NCBI RefSeq assembly: GCF_024159025.1
Contig: NZ_JAMYXC010000210.1
Location: forward strand, 1-64,000
DNA: 64,000 nucleotides
Direction: 5' to 3'
Source of the DNA: Limimaricola litoreus
GTDB lineage: Bacteria > Pseudomonadota > Alphaproteobacteria > Rhodobacterales > Rhodobacteraceae
The translations under genes were made by a program, and so were the position numbers. Shown here one piece after another: positions 1 to 9,149 of this stretch; the first letter of the stretch is position 1, and each line of letters begins with the position of its first letter. A model generated the notes under the pieces. The model was not told the origin of the DNA and ran no database searches. It worked only from the letters and a program-made list of their open reading frames with translations.

Positions 1-2
1 AG

Positions 3-623
3 GCCGAGGCGCAGCTCGAAAGCGCGGAGGCGCAGCTCGAAAGCGCCCGCGCCCAGCTCGGCCCGCAAGGCGAGGACAACCCGGCCATCCAGGCCGCCGA
101 GGCGCAGCTCGAACGGGCGCAATACGATCTGGCCTCGGCCACCGTCACCGCGCCGCATCTGGGCGTGGTCACCAATGTCACCCTGTCGGAGGGGCAGTAT
201 ATCGGCGCCGGGAATCCCGCCCTGACCTTCATCGATTCCGGTGCCGCCTGGATCACGGTGGATCTGCGCGAGAACCAGTTGCAGCAGGTCGATCCGGGCG
301 ATCCCGCGCATCTTCTGTTCGACGCGCTGCCGGGGCGGATCTTCGAAGGGCGGGTCGAGAGCATCGCCTGGGGCATCAATCCGGGCCGCAATGTCCAGGG
401 CGGCCTGGTGGTGAACCAGCCCGCCAACCGCTGGTTCGAACCGGCGCGGCGCATTCCGGTGCGGATCGAGCTCATTGGGGGAATGGAGGCCTGGCCGCAA
501 TCCGTCCGTGTCGGCGGGAAGGTGCATGCGGTGATCTTCGCGGGCGGCGATGATGCGGGGCCGATGGCATGGCTGGCGCGGGGGATGCAGCGGCTGCGCT
601 CCTGGGCCACCTATCTGCACTGA
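3..623 (+). CDS. HlyD-family efflux adaptor (membrane fusion protein), C-terminal part
   Basis: The reading frame is open from the window edge, so the N-terminus lies outside. The visible 206 residues begin with a coiled coil made of near-identical heptads (EAQLESA twice, then RAQLGPQ), continue into the second half of the barrel-sandwich domain (around ATVTAPHLGVV) and a beta-barrel region. This is the order seen in HlyD/EmrA-type periplasmic adaptors, which link an inner-membrane pump to an outer-membrane channel. The first heptads are also repeated at DNA level (positions 6-25 and 27-46). The next gene, a DUF2955 membrane protein, starts 1 base after this stop and is the usual partner, so the two likely form one export unit. 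Substrate unknown. Confidence 0.85.
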   Translation, partial: AEAQLESAEAQLESARAQLGPQGEDNPAIQAAEAQLERAQYDLASATVTAPHLGVVTNVTLSEGQYIGAGNPALTFIDSGAAWITVDLRENQLQQVDPGDPAHLLFDALPGRIFEGRVESIAWGINPGRNVQGGLVVNQPANRWFEPARRIPVRIELIGGMEAWPQSVRVGGKVHAVIFAGGDDAGPMAWLARGMQRLRSWATYLH

Positions 624-624
624 G

Positions 625-1683
625 ATGTATGTCACCCCCAGACCCGTGGCCGCCGAGGATCCGTATTACGGGATCCGGCTCGGCCTGACCGGCGCGCTGG
701 CCTACGGCGCGATCCCGCTGCTGAACCCCGCCCTCCCGCCGATCATCGCCGCGCTGCCCGTGGGCCTCATCGCGGCGCAGCGCAAGGCTTTCGATCCGGG
801 CAAGCTGATCGGCGGCGTGATCGCGATGATCGTGCTGCCCTGGCTGATGACCTGGTTCGTGGAATGGCTGCGGCCGATGCCGCTTGTCTATGTCACGGCG
901 ATCTGGGCGCTCTATTTCGCGGGCTTTCTGATGATCCTGCGCTCGGGGGCGCAGGCCGGGATGCTGATCGTCGTCGTCACGGTGCTGATCTCGGTCATGG
1001 GCATGCACGGCACGGCCACGGTCGAGACCTTGCGCGACGGTTTCCTGCAGGCCTCGCTGGTCACGCTCGTCATCGGACCGCTGGTCTATCTGATCCTGCC
1101 CGCCCGGACGCGGGAAAGGCATGTGGACGCGCCCGTGCCCGGCGGTGGCCGCGCCGTCACCGGCGCGGCGATCCGGGCGACGGTCCTGCTGGCGCTGAGC
1201 TTCTGGCTCTATGCCGTGATGCAGCCCTCGGACATGATGATGGCGGTGGTCGCGTCGATGGTGCTGGTCTTTCCGACCCGCCGCACGGTCTTTTCCGAAG
1301 CGCTTCAGCGCATCCGGGCGACCGTTTATGGCGGCGCCGTGGCGCTTGGCATCCTCGCGCTCTTCACGCTCTCGCCGCATCTGCCGATACTGCTCGGCCT
1401 CGTCTTTCTGGGCGGGCTGTGGCTGGGGCAGCGGATGCTGTTCGGCGCACATCCGAGCATGGTCTATCAATATGCTTTCTCGGTGACGCTGGCGCTGGTC
1501 GCGGGGGCGCTGAGCACGCAGGACCCGGGTTACGCCACCTTTACCCGGATCGTCCTGACGCTGACCGGCGCCTTCGCCGCCGCCTTCGCCGTCGCGGTGC
1601 TGGACGGGCTGACGCAATGGCGCGATGGTGCTGCGGGCGCGGCAGACACGGTGGGCGCGGCAGATGCGGGGGACACGGCATGA
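625..1683 (+). CDS. DUF2955 / fusaric-acid-resistance-like inner-membrane protein
   Basis: A 352-residue polytopic membrane protein with several hydrophobic segments in the N-terminal half and a second set from about residue 190. The start ATG lies 1 base after the stop of the HlyD-like gene; an upstream in-frame ATG would overlap that gene heavily and is less likely. The N-terminal stretch (YYGIRLGLTGALAYGAIPLL) and the pairing with an HlyD adaptor fit the DUF2955 family, thought to be an inner-membrane efflux component related to the aromatic-acid exporter/FusC group. The stop overlaps the next start by 4 bases. Substrate and direction are inferred from family only. Confidence 0.75.
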   Translation: MYVTPRPVAAEDPYYGIRLGLTGALAYGAIPLLNPALPPIIAALPVGLIAAQRKAFDPGKLIGGVIAMIVLPWLMTWFVEWLRPMPLVYVTAIWALYFAGFLMILRSGAQAGMLIVVVTVLISVMGMHGTATVETLRDGFLQASLVTLVIGPLVYLILPARTRERHVDAPVPGGGRAVTGAAIRATVLLALSFWLYAVMQPSDMMMAVVASMVLVFPTRRTVFSEALQRIRATVYGGAVALGILALFTLSPHLPILLGLVFLGGLWLGQRMLFGAHPSMVYQYAFSVTLALVAGALSTQDPGYATFTRIVLTLTGAFAAAFAVAVLDGLTQWRDGAAGAADTVGAADAGDTA

Positions 1684-2774
1684 GCTTTGCGAAATCCCTG
1701 TCCGTGCTGGTCAACACGGCGCTGCTGCTCGTTCTGGGGGGCTTTCTGCTGGTCATCGGCAAGCCGGTGCTGCTGCCGATCCTCGCCGCGATCATCGTCG
1801 TCTACGTGTTGGTCGGGGCGTCCGAGGCGTTGGGGCGCGTGCCGCTGATCGGCCGCCTGCCCGCCGGGATGCGGCGAACGCTCGTCCTGCTGGCCTTTGC
1901 CATCGGCCTGTTCGCCCTGACCGGCGTGATCGTCGACACGATCAGCCAGGTCCTGTCCGAAGCGCCCGCCTATCAGGCCAATATCGAACGGCTGATTGCG
2001 CAGGGGGCGGAATTTCTCGGCCTCGACGACCGGCCGGACTGGCAGACGGTGCAGAACGCCGTCTTCGGCGGTTTTTCGGTGCAGAACCTCATCAACGTCG
2101 CGCTCACAAACATCACCTCGATCGGCGCCTCGGTTTTCCTGGTCACCGTCTACTCCGCGTTTCTCCTGGCCGAGCGGGCGGGCTTCGCGCACAAGCTTTC
2201 GACCGCCCTGCGCGATCCGGCAAGCGCCGCCCGGACGGAGGACATCCTCAGGGGGATCAACGATCGGATCGGCGATTATCTCGCCGTCAAGACGCTGGTG
2301 AACGTGATCCTCGGGGCGCTTTCCTTCGTCATTCTCTGGGCGCTCGGCATCGACTTTCCGCTGTTCTGGGCCCTTTCGATCGGCCTTTTGAACTACATTC
2401 CCTATTTCGGCTCACTGGTGGGCGTGCTGCTGCCGATCACCCTTTCGGTGCTGCAATTCGGCGATCTGGGGCGGACGCTGCTGCTTGCGACGCTGCTCAT
2501 CGCGGCGCAGGTCTGGGTCGGCAGTTTTCTCGAACCGCGCCTGATCGGACGGCGCGTCAATCTCAGCCCCTTCGTGGTGCTGGTCTCGCTCGCCGTGTGG
2601 TCGGCCTTGTGGGGGCTGCCGGGGGCGCTGCTCGCCGTGCCGCTGACCTCGATGCTGACCATCGTGCTGTCGGCGTTCGAGCCGACCCGGCCCATCGCCA
2701 TCCTGATGGCCGATCAGCTGGTCCGTGACCGCGCATCGCCGCCGCCGCCCCCGCAGCGGACCCCGCCCGCATGA
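1680..2774 (+). CDS. AI-2E family transporter (PerM/TqsA-like permease)
   Basis: A 364-residue integral membrane protein starting with the ATGA overlap of the previous gene. The order is two N-terminal hydrophobic helices, a soluble amphipathic stretch (about residues 80-150), then closely spaced membrane helices containing the family-typical NYIPYFGSLVG and the later FLEPRLIGRRVNLSP. Those motifs mark the AI-2E transporter (UPF0118) family, whose members export AI-2, act as Na+/H+ antiporters, or have unknown substrates. The C-terminus is short and proline-rich. It sits in a tight four-gene cluster with an HlyD adaptor and a phospholipase-D-like protein, so an envelope role is plausible; quorum-signal transport is not shown. 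Confidence 0.8.
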   Translation: MSFAKSLSVLVNTALLLVLGGFLLVIGKPVLLPILAAIIVVYVLVGASEALGRVPLIGRLPAGMRRTLVLLAFAIGLFALTGVIVDTISQVLSEAPAYQANIERLIAQGAEFLGLDDRPDWQTVQNAVFGGFSVQNLINVALTNITSIGASVFLVTVYSAFLLAERAGFAHKLSTALRDPASAARTEDILRGINDRIGDYLAVKTLVNVILGALSFVILWALGIDFPLFWALSIGLLNYIPYFGSLVGVLLPITLSVLQFGDLGRTLLLATLLIAAQVWVGSFLEPRLIGRRVNLSPFVVLVSLAVWSALWGLPGALLAVPLTSMLTIVLSAFEPTRPIAILMADQLVRDRASPPPPPQRTPPA

Positions 2775-4315
2775 TCCCGATGTTCAAAATGCTTCTCGTC
2801 GCCGTCCTTCTCGGGGCGGTCGCGATCATCGCCGCCCGTCTCCTTTTCGCGCTTCCGGCGGCCGGCGACCGGCCCGACACCGTCGCCCTGCCGCCGGCGA
2901 CGAGCGGCCCGCTGGCCGAGGCATTGACCCCGCGCGAGGCCATGCATGACGGGCTGACGGGCATCGCGCCGCTGTCAAACGGCGCCGATGCCTTCGCGGC
3001 GCGCATTCTGCTGGCGGATACGGCCACCGTCTCGATCGACGCGCAATACTACATCTGGCACGGCGATCTGACCGGCACCCTTCTGCTCGATGCCCTGATG
3101 CGCGCGGCCGAGCGGGGCGTGCGGGTGCGGCTGCTGCTGGACGACAACGGCACCTCCGGCCTCGACGCCGAAATCGCGGCGCTGGCTGCGCATCCCAATG
3201 CCGAACTGCGCCTTTACAACCCCTTCAACCTGCGCGGCGCGTTCAAGACGCTGTCCTACGCGTTCGATTTCTTCCGGCTGAACCGTCGGATGCACAACAA
3301 GTCCTTCATCGTGGACGGGCGGGCAGCCATCCTCGGCGGGCGCAATGTCGGTGACGAGTATTTCGGAACGGGACCGACCCCGCTCTATATCGATCTCGAC
3401 GTGCTGGCGGTCGGCGCGATCGTGCCGCAGGTCGCGGCCGATTTCGACCGCTACTGGTCCGCGCGGGCGGTCCACCCGGCGGGGCCTGTCGTCGGGCCGC
3501 ATGAGGGTGGCGATCCGGTCGGCCGCCGCCTGGCAGCCTTCCGCGATGACCCGCAGATGGCCGATTACAAAAAGATCCTGCAGGACTCTCGCATCGTGTC
3601 GGACCTCAGGGCGGGGGAGCTCGATCTGGAATGGACGACGGCGCTCCTCGTCAGCGACGATCCGGTGAAGGGCGAAGGCGCCGTTCCGCGAGAGGATCTG
3701 CTGGCCTCGCGCCTGCGCAACGTGGTGGGCGACATCGAGAGCCGTTTCGACGGCGTCTCGCCCTATTTCGTGCCGGGCGCCGCCGGGGTCGAGGCATTCG
3801 CCACGCTGCAAAGGCGGGGTGTGGCGGTGCGGATGCTCACCAATTCGCTCGAAGCGACGGATGTTCTGCCGGTCCATGCCGGATATGCCAAGCGCCGGAA
3901 GGACATGCTCGAGAGCGGTGTCGCTCTGTTCGAGCTGCGACGACAGGCTGCCCCTGAAGTGCCGGCCGCGCATCCCGGCCCCTTCGGATCGTCGGGATCC
4001 AGCCTCCATGCCAAGACATTCGCGGTGGATGGCCGGCGCATCTTCGTCGGGTCGTTCAATTTCGATCCCCGCTCCACCACGCTCAATACCGAGATGGGCC
4101 TGCTGATCGACAGCGCGCGCATGGCCCAAGGGCTGCACGCCGCCTTCGACGACGGGCTGGATGGTCTTGCGTGGCGGGTCGAACGACAGGGCGGACACCT
4201 GGTCTGGACCGACCCGCAGACAGGCGCGGTGACCGCCACTGAGCCGGGCACCAGCATCCTGCGTCGTGTCGCGCTGACGATCATCGGGTGGTTGCCGGTC
4301 GAATGGCTCCTGTAG
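2771..4315 (+). CDS. Phospholipase D family protein, cardiolipin synthase-like
   Basis: A 514-residue protein with an N-terminal hydrophobic anchor (about residues 5-28) and two HKD catalytic motifs: HNKSFIVD near residue 175 and HAKTFAVD near residue 415, each followed by the Gly/Ser-Asn-x2-D/F pattern (GGRNVGDEYF and GSFNFDPRS). Two HKD motifs make one active site that moves phosphatidyl groups through a phospho-histidine intermediate. Length, anchor and the SFNFDPRS motif fit the ClsC/YmdC type more than secreted phospholipases. It overlaps the upstream permease gene by 4 bases and ends the cluster. Membrane phospholipid synthesis or remodelling is the best guess; the exact substrate is unknown. 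Confidence 0.83.
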   Translation: MIPMFKMLLVAVLLGAVAIIAARLLFALPAAGDRPDTVALPPATSGPLAEALTPREAMHDGLTGIAPLSNGADAFAARILLADTATVSIDAQYYIWHGDLTGTLLLDALMRAAERGVRVRLLLDDNGTSGLDAEIAALAAHPNAELRLYNPFNLRGAFKTLSYAFDFFRLNRRMHNKSFIVDGRAAILGGRNVGDEYFGTGPTPLYIDLDVLAVGAIVPQVAADFDRYWSARAVHPAGPVVGPHEGGDPVGRRLAAFRDDPQMADYKKILQDSRIVSDLRAGELDLEWTTALLVSDDPVKGEGAVPREDLLASRLRNVVGDIESRFDGVSPYFVPGAAGVEAFATLQRRGVAVRMLTNSLEATDVLPVHAGYAKRRKDMLESGVALFELRRQAAPEVPAAHPGPFGSSGSSLHAKTFAVDGRRIFVGSFNFDPRSTTLNTEMGLLIDSARMAQGLHAAFDDGLDGLAWRVERQGGHLVWTDPQTGAVTATEPGTSILRRVALTIIGWLPVEWLL

Positions 4316-4497
4316 CGGGCGGCACCGGCACCCGGGAGTTTCGCGAACGGTCCGGCGTCCGCAGTGCCTGACGGGCGCGGCCAGGCGCCGAGCGGGATCC
4401 GCAGCAGCGCCCTTTCGCCCGACCCGGCCGCTACGGACATGCCTCCGCCCGAGGATCGGCTGTCGCAGCGGCGGTGGCCAAGCCTTATACCGCGCAT

Positions 4498-5424
4498 ATG
4501 GATACATCTCGCCTTCCGCCCTTGCGCGCGCTCGTTGCGTTTCAGACCGTCGCACGCTGCGGCAGCTTTACCCGCGCCGCCGATCGGCTGGCGATGACGC
4601 AAAGCGGCATAAGCCGACAGATCGCCCAGCTGGAATCCTTTCTCGGGGCCGCGTTGTTCGAGCGGCAGCCTTCGGGAGTCGCGCTGACCCGGATAGGAGA
4701 GGATTATGCCAAGGAGGTGGGCCGGGCTCTGGACGCGCTGCAATCCCTGGAAGCCGGAAATATCGGGCGGCGCGGTCGAGACCAAGTGACCATCGCATGC
4801 TCGCGCGGCGTTGCGGATCTGTGGATGATCCCGCGCCTCGCCGATCTGCGCGCGGCGTTTCCGGCGCTCGATCTCAAGCTGATCGTCAATGATTTCTTCC
4901 AGCAGATGCGTCACGACGAATACGATCTGGCGATCTACTACCGGCCCACCCGGCCCGGCGATCACATCGTGGACGTGCTGGGGCCCGAGGAAATGCTGCC
5001 CGTCATGGCGCCCGGCGCGATGCCGCTCGCCGGGCATCCGGCCCCTACGATCCTTGCCGTGGAAGAGACCCACAAGGAATGGACCGATTGGGGGAACTGG
5101 CTCTCCGCGATGGGCCTCGAATTGCCGGAGGAGACGATGCGCTGGAAACTGGGCGACTATCACCTTTCGATCGAGGCGGCCCGGCGGGGGCTGGGCATCG
5201 CGATGGGATGGACATGGATCATTGCCGAAGACCTGCGCAGCGGCAGGCTGGTCCCTGCGGATGAGCGGCTGCTCAAGGCGAACGGTGCCTATTACCTGAT
5301 GCGGCCCGCGTCGCGCCATCAACGGCAGATCGCCCGCCAGGTGGGCGATTGGCTCTTCGAGAGCAACCGGCGTCCGGCCCTGTCTGGCGCGGCGCTGCAA
5401 GGGGCGTCCCGTTCCACGCCATGA
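4498..5424 (+). CDS. LysR-family transcriptional regulator (GcvA-like)
   Basis: A 308-residue LysR protein: N-terminal winged helix-turn-helix (about residues 10-65, with FTRAADRLAMTQSGISRQIA) and a C-terminal ligand-binding domain. The RFQTVARCGSFTRAA-type start resembles the GcvA subgroup. I chose the ATG at 4498 because the protein then begins 6 residues before the conserved LRALVAF segment; a GTG at 4474 is the alternative. It lies upstream of, and in the same direction as, the peptide-transport operon that starts at 5708, with a 283-base gap, so regulation of that operon is plausible but unproven. Confidence 0.85.
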   Translation: MDTSRLPPLRALVAFQTVARCGSFTRAADRLAMTQSGISRQIAQLESFLGAALFERQPSGVALTRIGEDYAKEVGRALDALQSLEAGNIGRRGRDQVTIACSRGVADLWMIPRLADLRAAFPALDLKLIVNDFFQQMRHDEYDLAIYYRPTRPGDHIVDVLGPEEMLPVMAPGAMPLAGHPAPTILAVEETHKEWTDWGNWLSAMGLELPEETMRWKLGDYHLSIEAARRGLGIAMGWTWIIAEDLRSGRLVPADERLLKANGAYYLMRPASRHQRQIARQVGDWLFESNRRPALSGAALQGASRSTP

Positions 5425-5487
5425 AGATGTGGCAGGGGGGTATGACAATTTTTCATTTGAAGCCTCAAGTTTCAGAGTTGATGCTGC

Positions 5488-5512
5488 TTTCAAGATACGC
5501 CGCGACTTGAAA
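5488..5512. promoter_or_regulatory. Inverted repeat upstream of the peptide operon
   Basis: TTTCAAG and CTTGAAA form a perfect 7-base inverted repeat separated by 11 bases, about 195 bases before the binding-protein start. Related TCAAGTTTCA and TTTGAAG sequence lies just upstream. The geometry suits a LysR dimer half-site pair, and a LysR gene is immediately upstream. No clear -35/-10 pair was seen. The rest of 5425-5707 shows no gene. Confidence 0.3.
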
Positions 5513-5707
5513 CATGGAGCCCGAGAGGGCGCTCGCGGCATGACGAAATATCTTGCGCCCCGCTTCCGGTGAGCCCGGAACCGCCATCGCGGCTTTGTGG
5601 AGGGGCTGCACAGCCATGATGTCGATGCACGGCACCCCGGGCCTCCGCGTTGCGGATCATGTGATGGCTCGGCATCGAGCTGAAAGCGACGCGAACAGGA
5701 GCAAGGC

Positions 5708-7303
5708 ATGACAAAGACTGATACGATGGCGCATGGAATGAACCGGCGGGCGTTTCTGGGGCGGGGCGCGACGCTTGGCGCTCTGGCCGGGTTCGGCGCC
5801 CTGCCGAGCGGTGTTCTCGCCCAGACCAGCGCAGAGAACGGCATTCTGACGGCGCGGATATATGCCGATATCTCGAATCTGGACCCGGCCTTCTGGACCT
5901 CCGCCGTCGATGCGCTGGTGATGCGCTCGATCTATGCCCCGGCGCTCGAACACGAGACGGGCACCGAGGAGTTCCGGACCCGTCCCCATGCCTTCGAATC
6001 CTACGAGGTGCTCGACGATACGCGGATCGCCTTCAATATTCGCCCCGATATGGGATATTCGGACGGCTACGGCACGATGACCGCCAAGGATGCGAAGTTC
6101 TCCTTCGAGCGGATTGCCGACCCGGAACTCGATTCTCCTTATATCGATGACTGGGCCGCGCTCGATCATGTCGAGGTGACCGGAGAGCTTAGCGGCATCA
6201 TTCATCTCAAGAAGCCGTTTGCCCCGCTCTTCACCACGACCCTGCCGGGCATCAGCGGCGTGATCCTGCCCCAGGCCGCGATCGAGGCGGCGGGGGGCCG
6301 CTTCTCCACCCAGCCGCCATGTTTTTCGGGTCCCTATCGAATTCGAGAGTGGACACCCAAGACCCGGCTGACGCTGGAGCGCAACCCGGCCTGGACGCTC
6401 GACGCACCCGAGTTCGACGAGATCCACCTCGTGCCGATCGAGGATCCCAAGACCGCGGAGCTCGGCTTCGAGGCCGGCGATCTCGACTTTACCGAAACCG
6501 GCGTCTCCTCGATCATGCGGTACAAGGACGGCGCCCCGCAAGGCGCGGATTTCAAGCGGTTCGAGGGGCTGAACTACTACTGGCTCGGCATCAACGAGGA
6601 CAACTGGCAGCTCGAGGACCAGCGTCTGCGCCGGGCGATCCAGCTGGCTGTCGACCGTCAGGCCGTCGTCGATGCGGCCTATCTGGGCGGGGCCACCCCC
6701 GCGGCGGGGATCGTGGCGCCGGGCCTGCCGGGGGCGCGCGACGTCAACCTCTACGAGCGCGATCTCGATCAGGCGCGCACGCTGCTCGAAGAAGCCGGGC
6801 ATGGCGGCGGCTTTCCGATCACCATCTCGATCCAGCAGACCGCCGAGAACCTCGCCGCGGCCCAGGTGATCCAGGCCAACCTGGCCGAGATCGGCATTCA
6901 GGTTCAGATCAACCAGTATGAAAGCGGCACATTCTGGAGTCTCGGCGTCCGCTCCGAGGGCGAGCAGTGGCGCGATCTCCAGCTGTTCCTGATGCGCTTC
7001 TCGATGCAGCCCGATCCGAGTTGGGCCACCATGTGGTTCACGCCCGAACAGGTCGGCATCTGGAACTGGCAGGGCTTTGACAACGCCGAATTCGGCAAGC
7101 TGCATGTCGATGCGCAAAGCGAACTCGATTCCGCCCGGCGCGACGAGATGTATGTGCGGATGCAGGATCTCATGGAGGAGTCGGGCGACTTCGTCTTCCT
7201 CAATTTCACCCCGGTCGGCGCGCTCTACAGCCAGGACATCGTCCCGGCGCTGCGCCCCGATGGCGAGCCGGTCTATTACGAGTTCACCCGGGCCAAAGGC
7301 TAG
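5708..7303 (+). CDS. Peptide/oligopeptide ABC transporter substrate-binding protein (SBP family 5), Tat-exported
   Basis: A 531-residue extracytoplasmic solute receptor. The N-terminus has a twin-arginine signal (NRRAFLGRG, then a hydrophobic stretch ending in GVLAQTS), so it is probably exported folded. The body has family 5 (DppA/OppA/NikA) features, such as the DLDFTETGVSS region and an ordered array of ATP-ABC neighbours downstream. The Shine-Dalgarno AGGAG lies 6 bases before the ATG. It is the first gene of a tight operon with two permeases, two ATPases and two cytosolic peptidase-like hydrolases, so the likely ligand is a peptide or peptide-like compound. Confidence 0.88.
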   Translation: MTKTDTMAHGMNRRAFLGRGATLGALAGFGALPSGVLAQTSAENGILTARIYADISNLDPAFWTSAVDALVMRSIYAPALEHETGTEEFRTRPHAFESYEVLDDTRIAFNIRPDMGYSDGYGTMTAKDAKFSFERIADPELDSPYIDDWAALDHVEVTGELSGIIHLKKPFAPLFTTTLPGISGVILPQAAIEAAGGRFSTQPPCFSGPYRIREWTPKTRLTLERNPAWTLDAPEFDEIHLVPIEDPKTAELGFEAGDLDFTETGVSSIMRYKDGAPQGADFKRFEGLNYYWLGINEDNWQLEDQRLRRAIQLAVDRQAVVDAAYLGGATPAAGIVAPGLPGARDVNLYERDLDQARTLLEEAGHGGGFPITISIQQTAENLAAAQVIQANLAEIGIQVQINQYESGTFWSLGVRSEGEQWRDLQLFLMRFSMQPDPSWATMWFTPEQVGIWNWQGFDNAEFGKLHVDAQSELDSARRDEMYVRMQDLMEESGDFVFLNFTPVGALYSQDIVPALRPDGEPVYYEFTRAKG

Positions 7304-7324
7304 GGCCGGGGTCGGGATCGTCTG

Positions 7325-8269
7325 ATGTGGCTCTATTTCCTCAAGCGGCTGGGGCTCGCGGTGGCGGTCGTCGCCATCGTGATCGCGGCCCTGTTCGCGA
7401 TGATACATGCCATTCCGGGCGATCCCGCGCGCGTGGCCCTCGGCCCCCGCGCGAGCGAGGAGCTGGTCGCCGCGTTCCGCGAACGGATCGGCCTCGACCA
7501 GCCCATTCTGGTGCAGATGGGCAATTTCTACGTCTCCTTGCTGCGTGGCGATCTCGGTCGTGACGCGGTCAGCGGGGAGCCTGTCCTGCGCATCCTGCTT
7601 TCGCAGCTGCCTGACACGCTCTACCTCGTGCTGGGTTCGATTCTTGTCGCGGTGGTGCCCGGGGTTTTCCTGGGCACGCTGGCCGCACGGCATCGCGGCA
7701 GCCTGATCGACCGTGTGACCTCGGTGATCTCGGTTTCGGTCATGTCGATCCCGGCCTTCGTGATCGCCATCTATCTCTTGCTGATCTTCTCGATCGAGCT
7801 GCAGTGGTTCCCGGCCATCGGCGCGGGCGAGGGGGTGCTCGACCGCCTGCACAGGCTGGTGCTGCCGTCGCTGGCGCTGGGGCTGGCCTGGATCGGCTAC
7901 GTCGCGCGCATCCTGCGGGCCTCGATCCTCGAAGAAATGAACGAGCCGCATGTGCGCACCGCCCGCGCCTTCGGCCTGTCGGAAAACCGCATCATGTACG
8001 ACTACGTGCTGCGCATCGCGATCCTGCCGACCATCACGGTTCTCGGCATCGGCGTGGGGCACATGCTGTCGGGCGCGGTCTTCGCCGAGATCGTCTTCGC
8101 GCGGCCCGGCATCGGCAAGCTGGTCTTCGACGCGATCATCTCGCGCAACTACCCGGTCGTGACCGGCGCGGTGCTGCTCACCACGATCTTCTTCGTTCTC
8201 GTCAACCTGCTGGCCGATCTCGTCATCGCCTGGCTCGATCCGAGGGTGCGCCATGACCTTGCCGGCTGA
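7325..8269 (+). CDS. ABC transporter permease, DppB-like
   Basis: A 314-residue inner-membrane permease with about six hydrophobic segments. The N-terminal segment before the FAMIHAIPGDPAR motif and the cytoplasmic EMNEPHVRTARAFGLSE loop (EAA-type loop that docks on the ATPase) are typical of the DppB/OppB family. It starts 21 bases after the binding-protein gene and its end overlaps the start of the second permease by 17 bases, which implies translational coupling. It forms the heterodimeric channel with the next gene product. Confidence 0.9.
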   Translation: MWLYFLKRLGLAVAVVAIVIAALFAMIHAIPGDPARVALGPRASEELVAAFRERIGLDQPILVQMGNFYVSLLRGDLGRDAVSGEPVLRILLSQLPDTLYLVLGSILVAVVPGVFLGTLAARHRGSLIDRVTSVISVSVMSIPAFVIAIYLLLIFSIELQWFPAIGAGEGVLDRLHRLVLPSLALGLAWIGYVARILRASILEEMNEPHVRTARAFGLSENRIMYDYVLRIAILPTITVLGIGVGHMLSGAVFAEIVFARPGIGKLVFDAIISRNYPVVTGAVLLTTIFFVLVNLLADLVIAWLDPRVRHDLAG

Positions 8270-9149
8270 CGCCGAAACCGCGTCGCGGACCGACGCCGGA
8301 GGAAGACCGCGCCGGCGTGCATCCTCGTTCGCCCGGCTCGTCTCGGACCCCCTGGGCGCGCTCGGTCTGGGCCTGATCGTGCTTACCGTGATCGGCGCGC
8401 TGCTGGCGGGGGTCACCGGCCAGGACGCCACCGCGCTCAACCCGATCGACCGCTTCCAGGGCCCTTCGGCGGCGCATTGGCTGGGCACCGACAATCTCGG
8501 CCGCGACCTGTTCACCCGTGTGCTCGCCGGGGCGCGGATCGCGCTGACGCTGTCGATCGGCGCGACGGCGCTCGCGCTCGTCATCGGCGTCATCGCGGGC
8601 CTCATCGCCGGATACGGGCCGCGCTGGCTCGATAACCTGCTGCTGCTGGTTTTCGACGCGATGAAATCGGTGCCGACGGTGATGCTGGCATTGGTTCTCG
8701 TCACGATGACGGGGCCGAGTCTCTATGCGGTGCTTTTGGTGGTGGTCATCGTCAACGCCCCGGCCTACGGCCGCATGGCGCGCACCCAGACCCTCGCCAT
8801 CCGCTCCTCCGAGTTCATCGAGGCCGAACGTTCGCTCGGGGCCAAGGGGGGCCGGATCATGTTCCGCCATGTCCTGCCCAACATCATCGGTCCGATCCTG
8901 ATCGTGGCGGCGATGGACATCCCGGTGGTCGTCGGCATCGAGGCGGGGATGAGCTTTCTGGGCCTCGGGGTGCGCCCGCCGACTCCGTCCTGGGGCAGCA
9001 TCCTCTACGATGGATTCTCGTATCTGCGCGAAAGCCCCTGGCCGGTGATCGCGGGCGGCCTGCCGATCATCGTCACGACGCTGGGCTTCACCTTTCTGGG
9101 CGAGGCGCTGCGGGACACCTTCGACCCCAAGATCGCGGGGCGCAAATGA
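8253..9149 (+). CDS. ABC transporter permease, DppC-like
   Basis: A 298-residue permease, second half of the channel. It has a charged N-terminal tail, an early membrane segment, the GTDNLGRDLFTRVLAGAR motif that is nearly diagnostic of DppC/OppC proteins, and the ATPase-docking loop around ERSLGAKGGRIMFRHVLPN. It overlaps its neighbours at both ends (17 bases with DppB-like, 4 bases with the first ATPase). Confidence 0.9.
   Translation: MTLPADAETASRTDAGGRPRRRASSFARLVSDPLGALGLGLIVLTVIGALLAGVTGQDATALNPIDRFQGPSAAHWLGTDNLGRDLFTRVLAGARIALTLSIGATALALVIGVIAGLIAGYGPRWLDNLLLLVFDAMKSVPTVMLALVLVTMTGPSLYAVLLVVVIVNAPAYGRMARTQTLAIRSSEFIEAERSLGAKGGRIMFRHVLPNIIGPILIVAAMDIPVVVGIEAGMSFLGLGVRPPTPSWGSILYDGFSYLRESPWPVIAGGLPIIVTTLGFTFLGEALRDTFDPKIAGRK

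Noticed and set aside
3763-5844. Minus-strand 693-codon open frame covering a phospholipase D-like and a LysR gene
   Set aside because: Antisense shadow; no recognisable motif, and both plus-strand genes are clear.
5657-8704. Very long minus-strand open frame (about 1000 codons) opposite the peptide transporter genes
   Set aside because: It is antisense to well-recognised genes, has arginine/histidine/aspartate-rich low-complexity composition typical of GC-rich shadows, and no domain.
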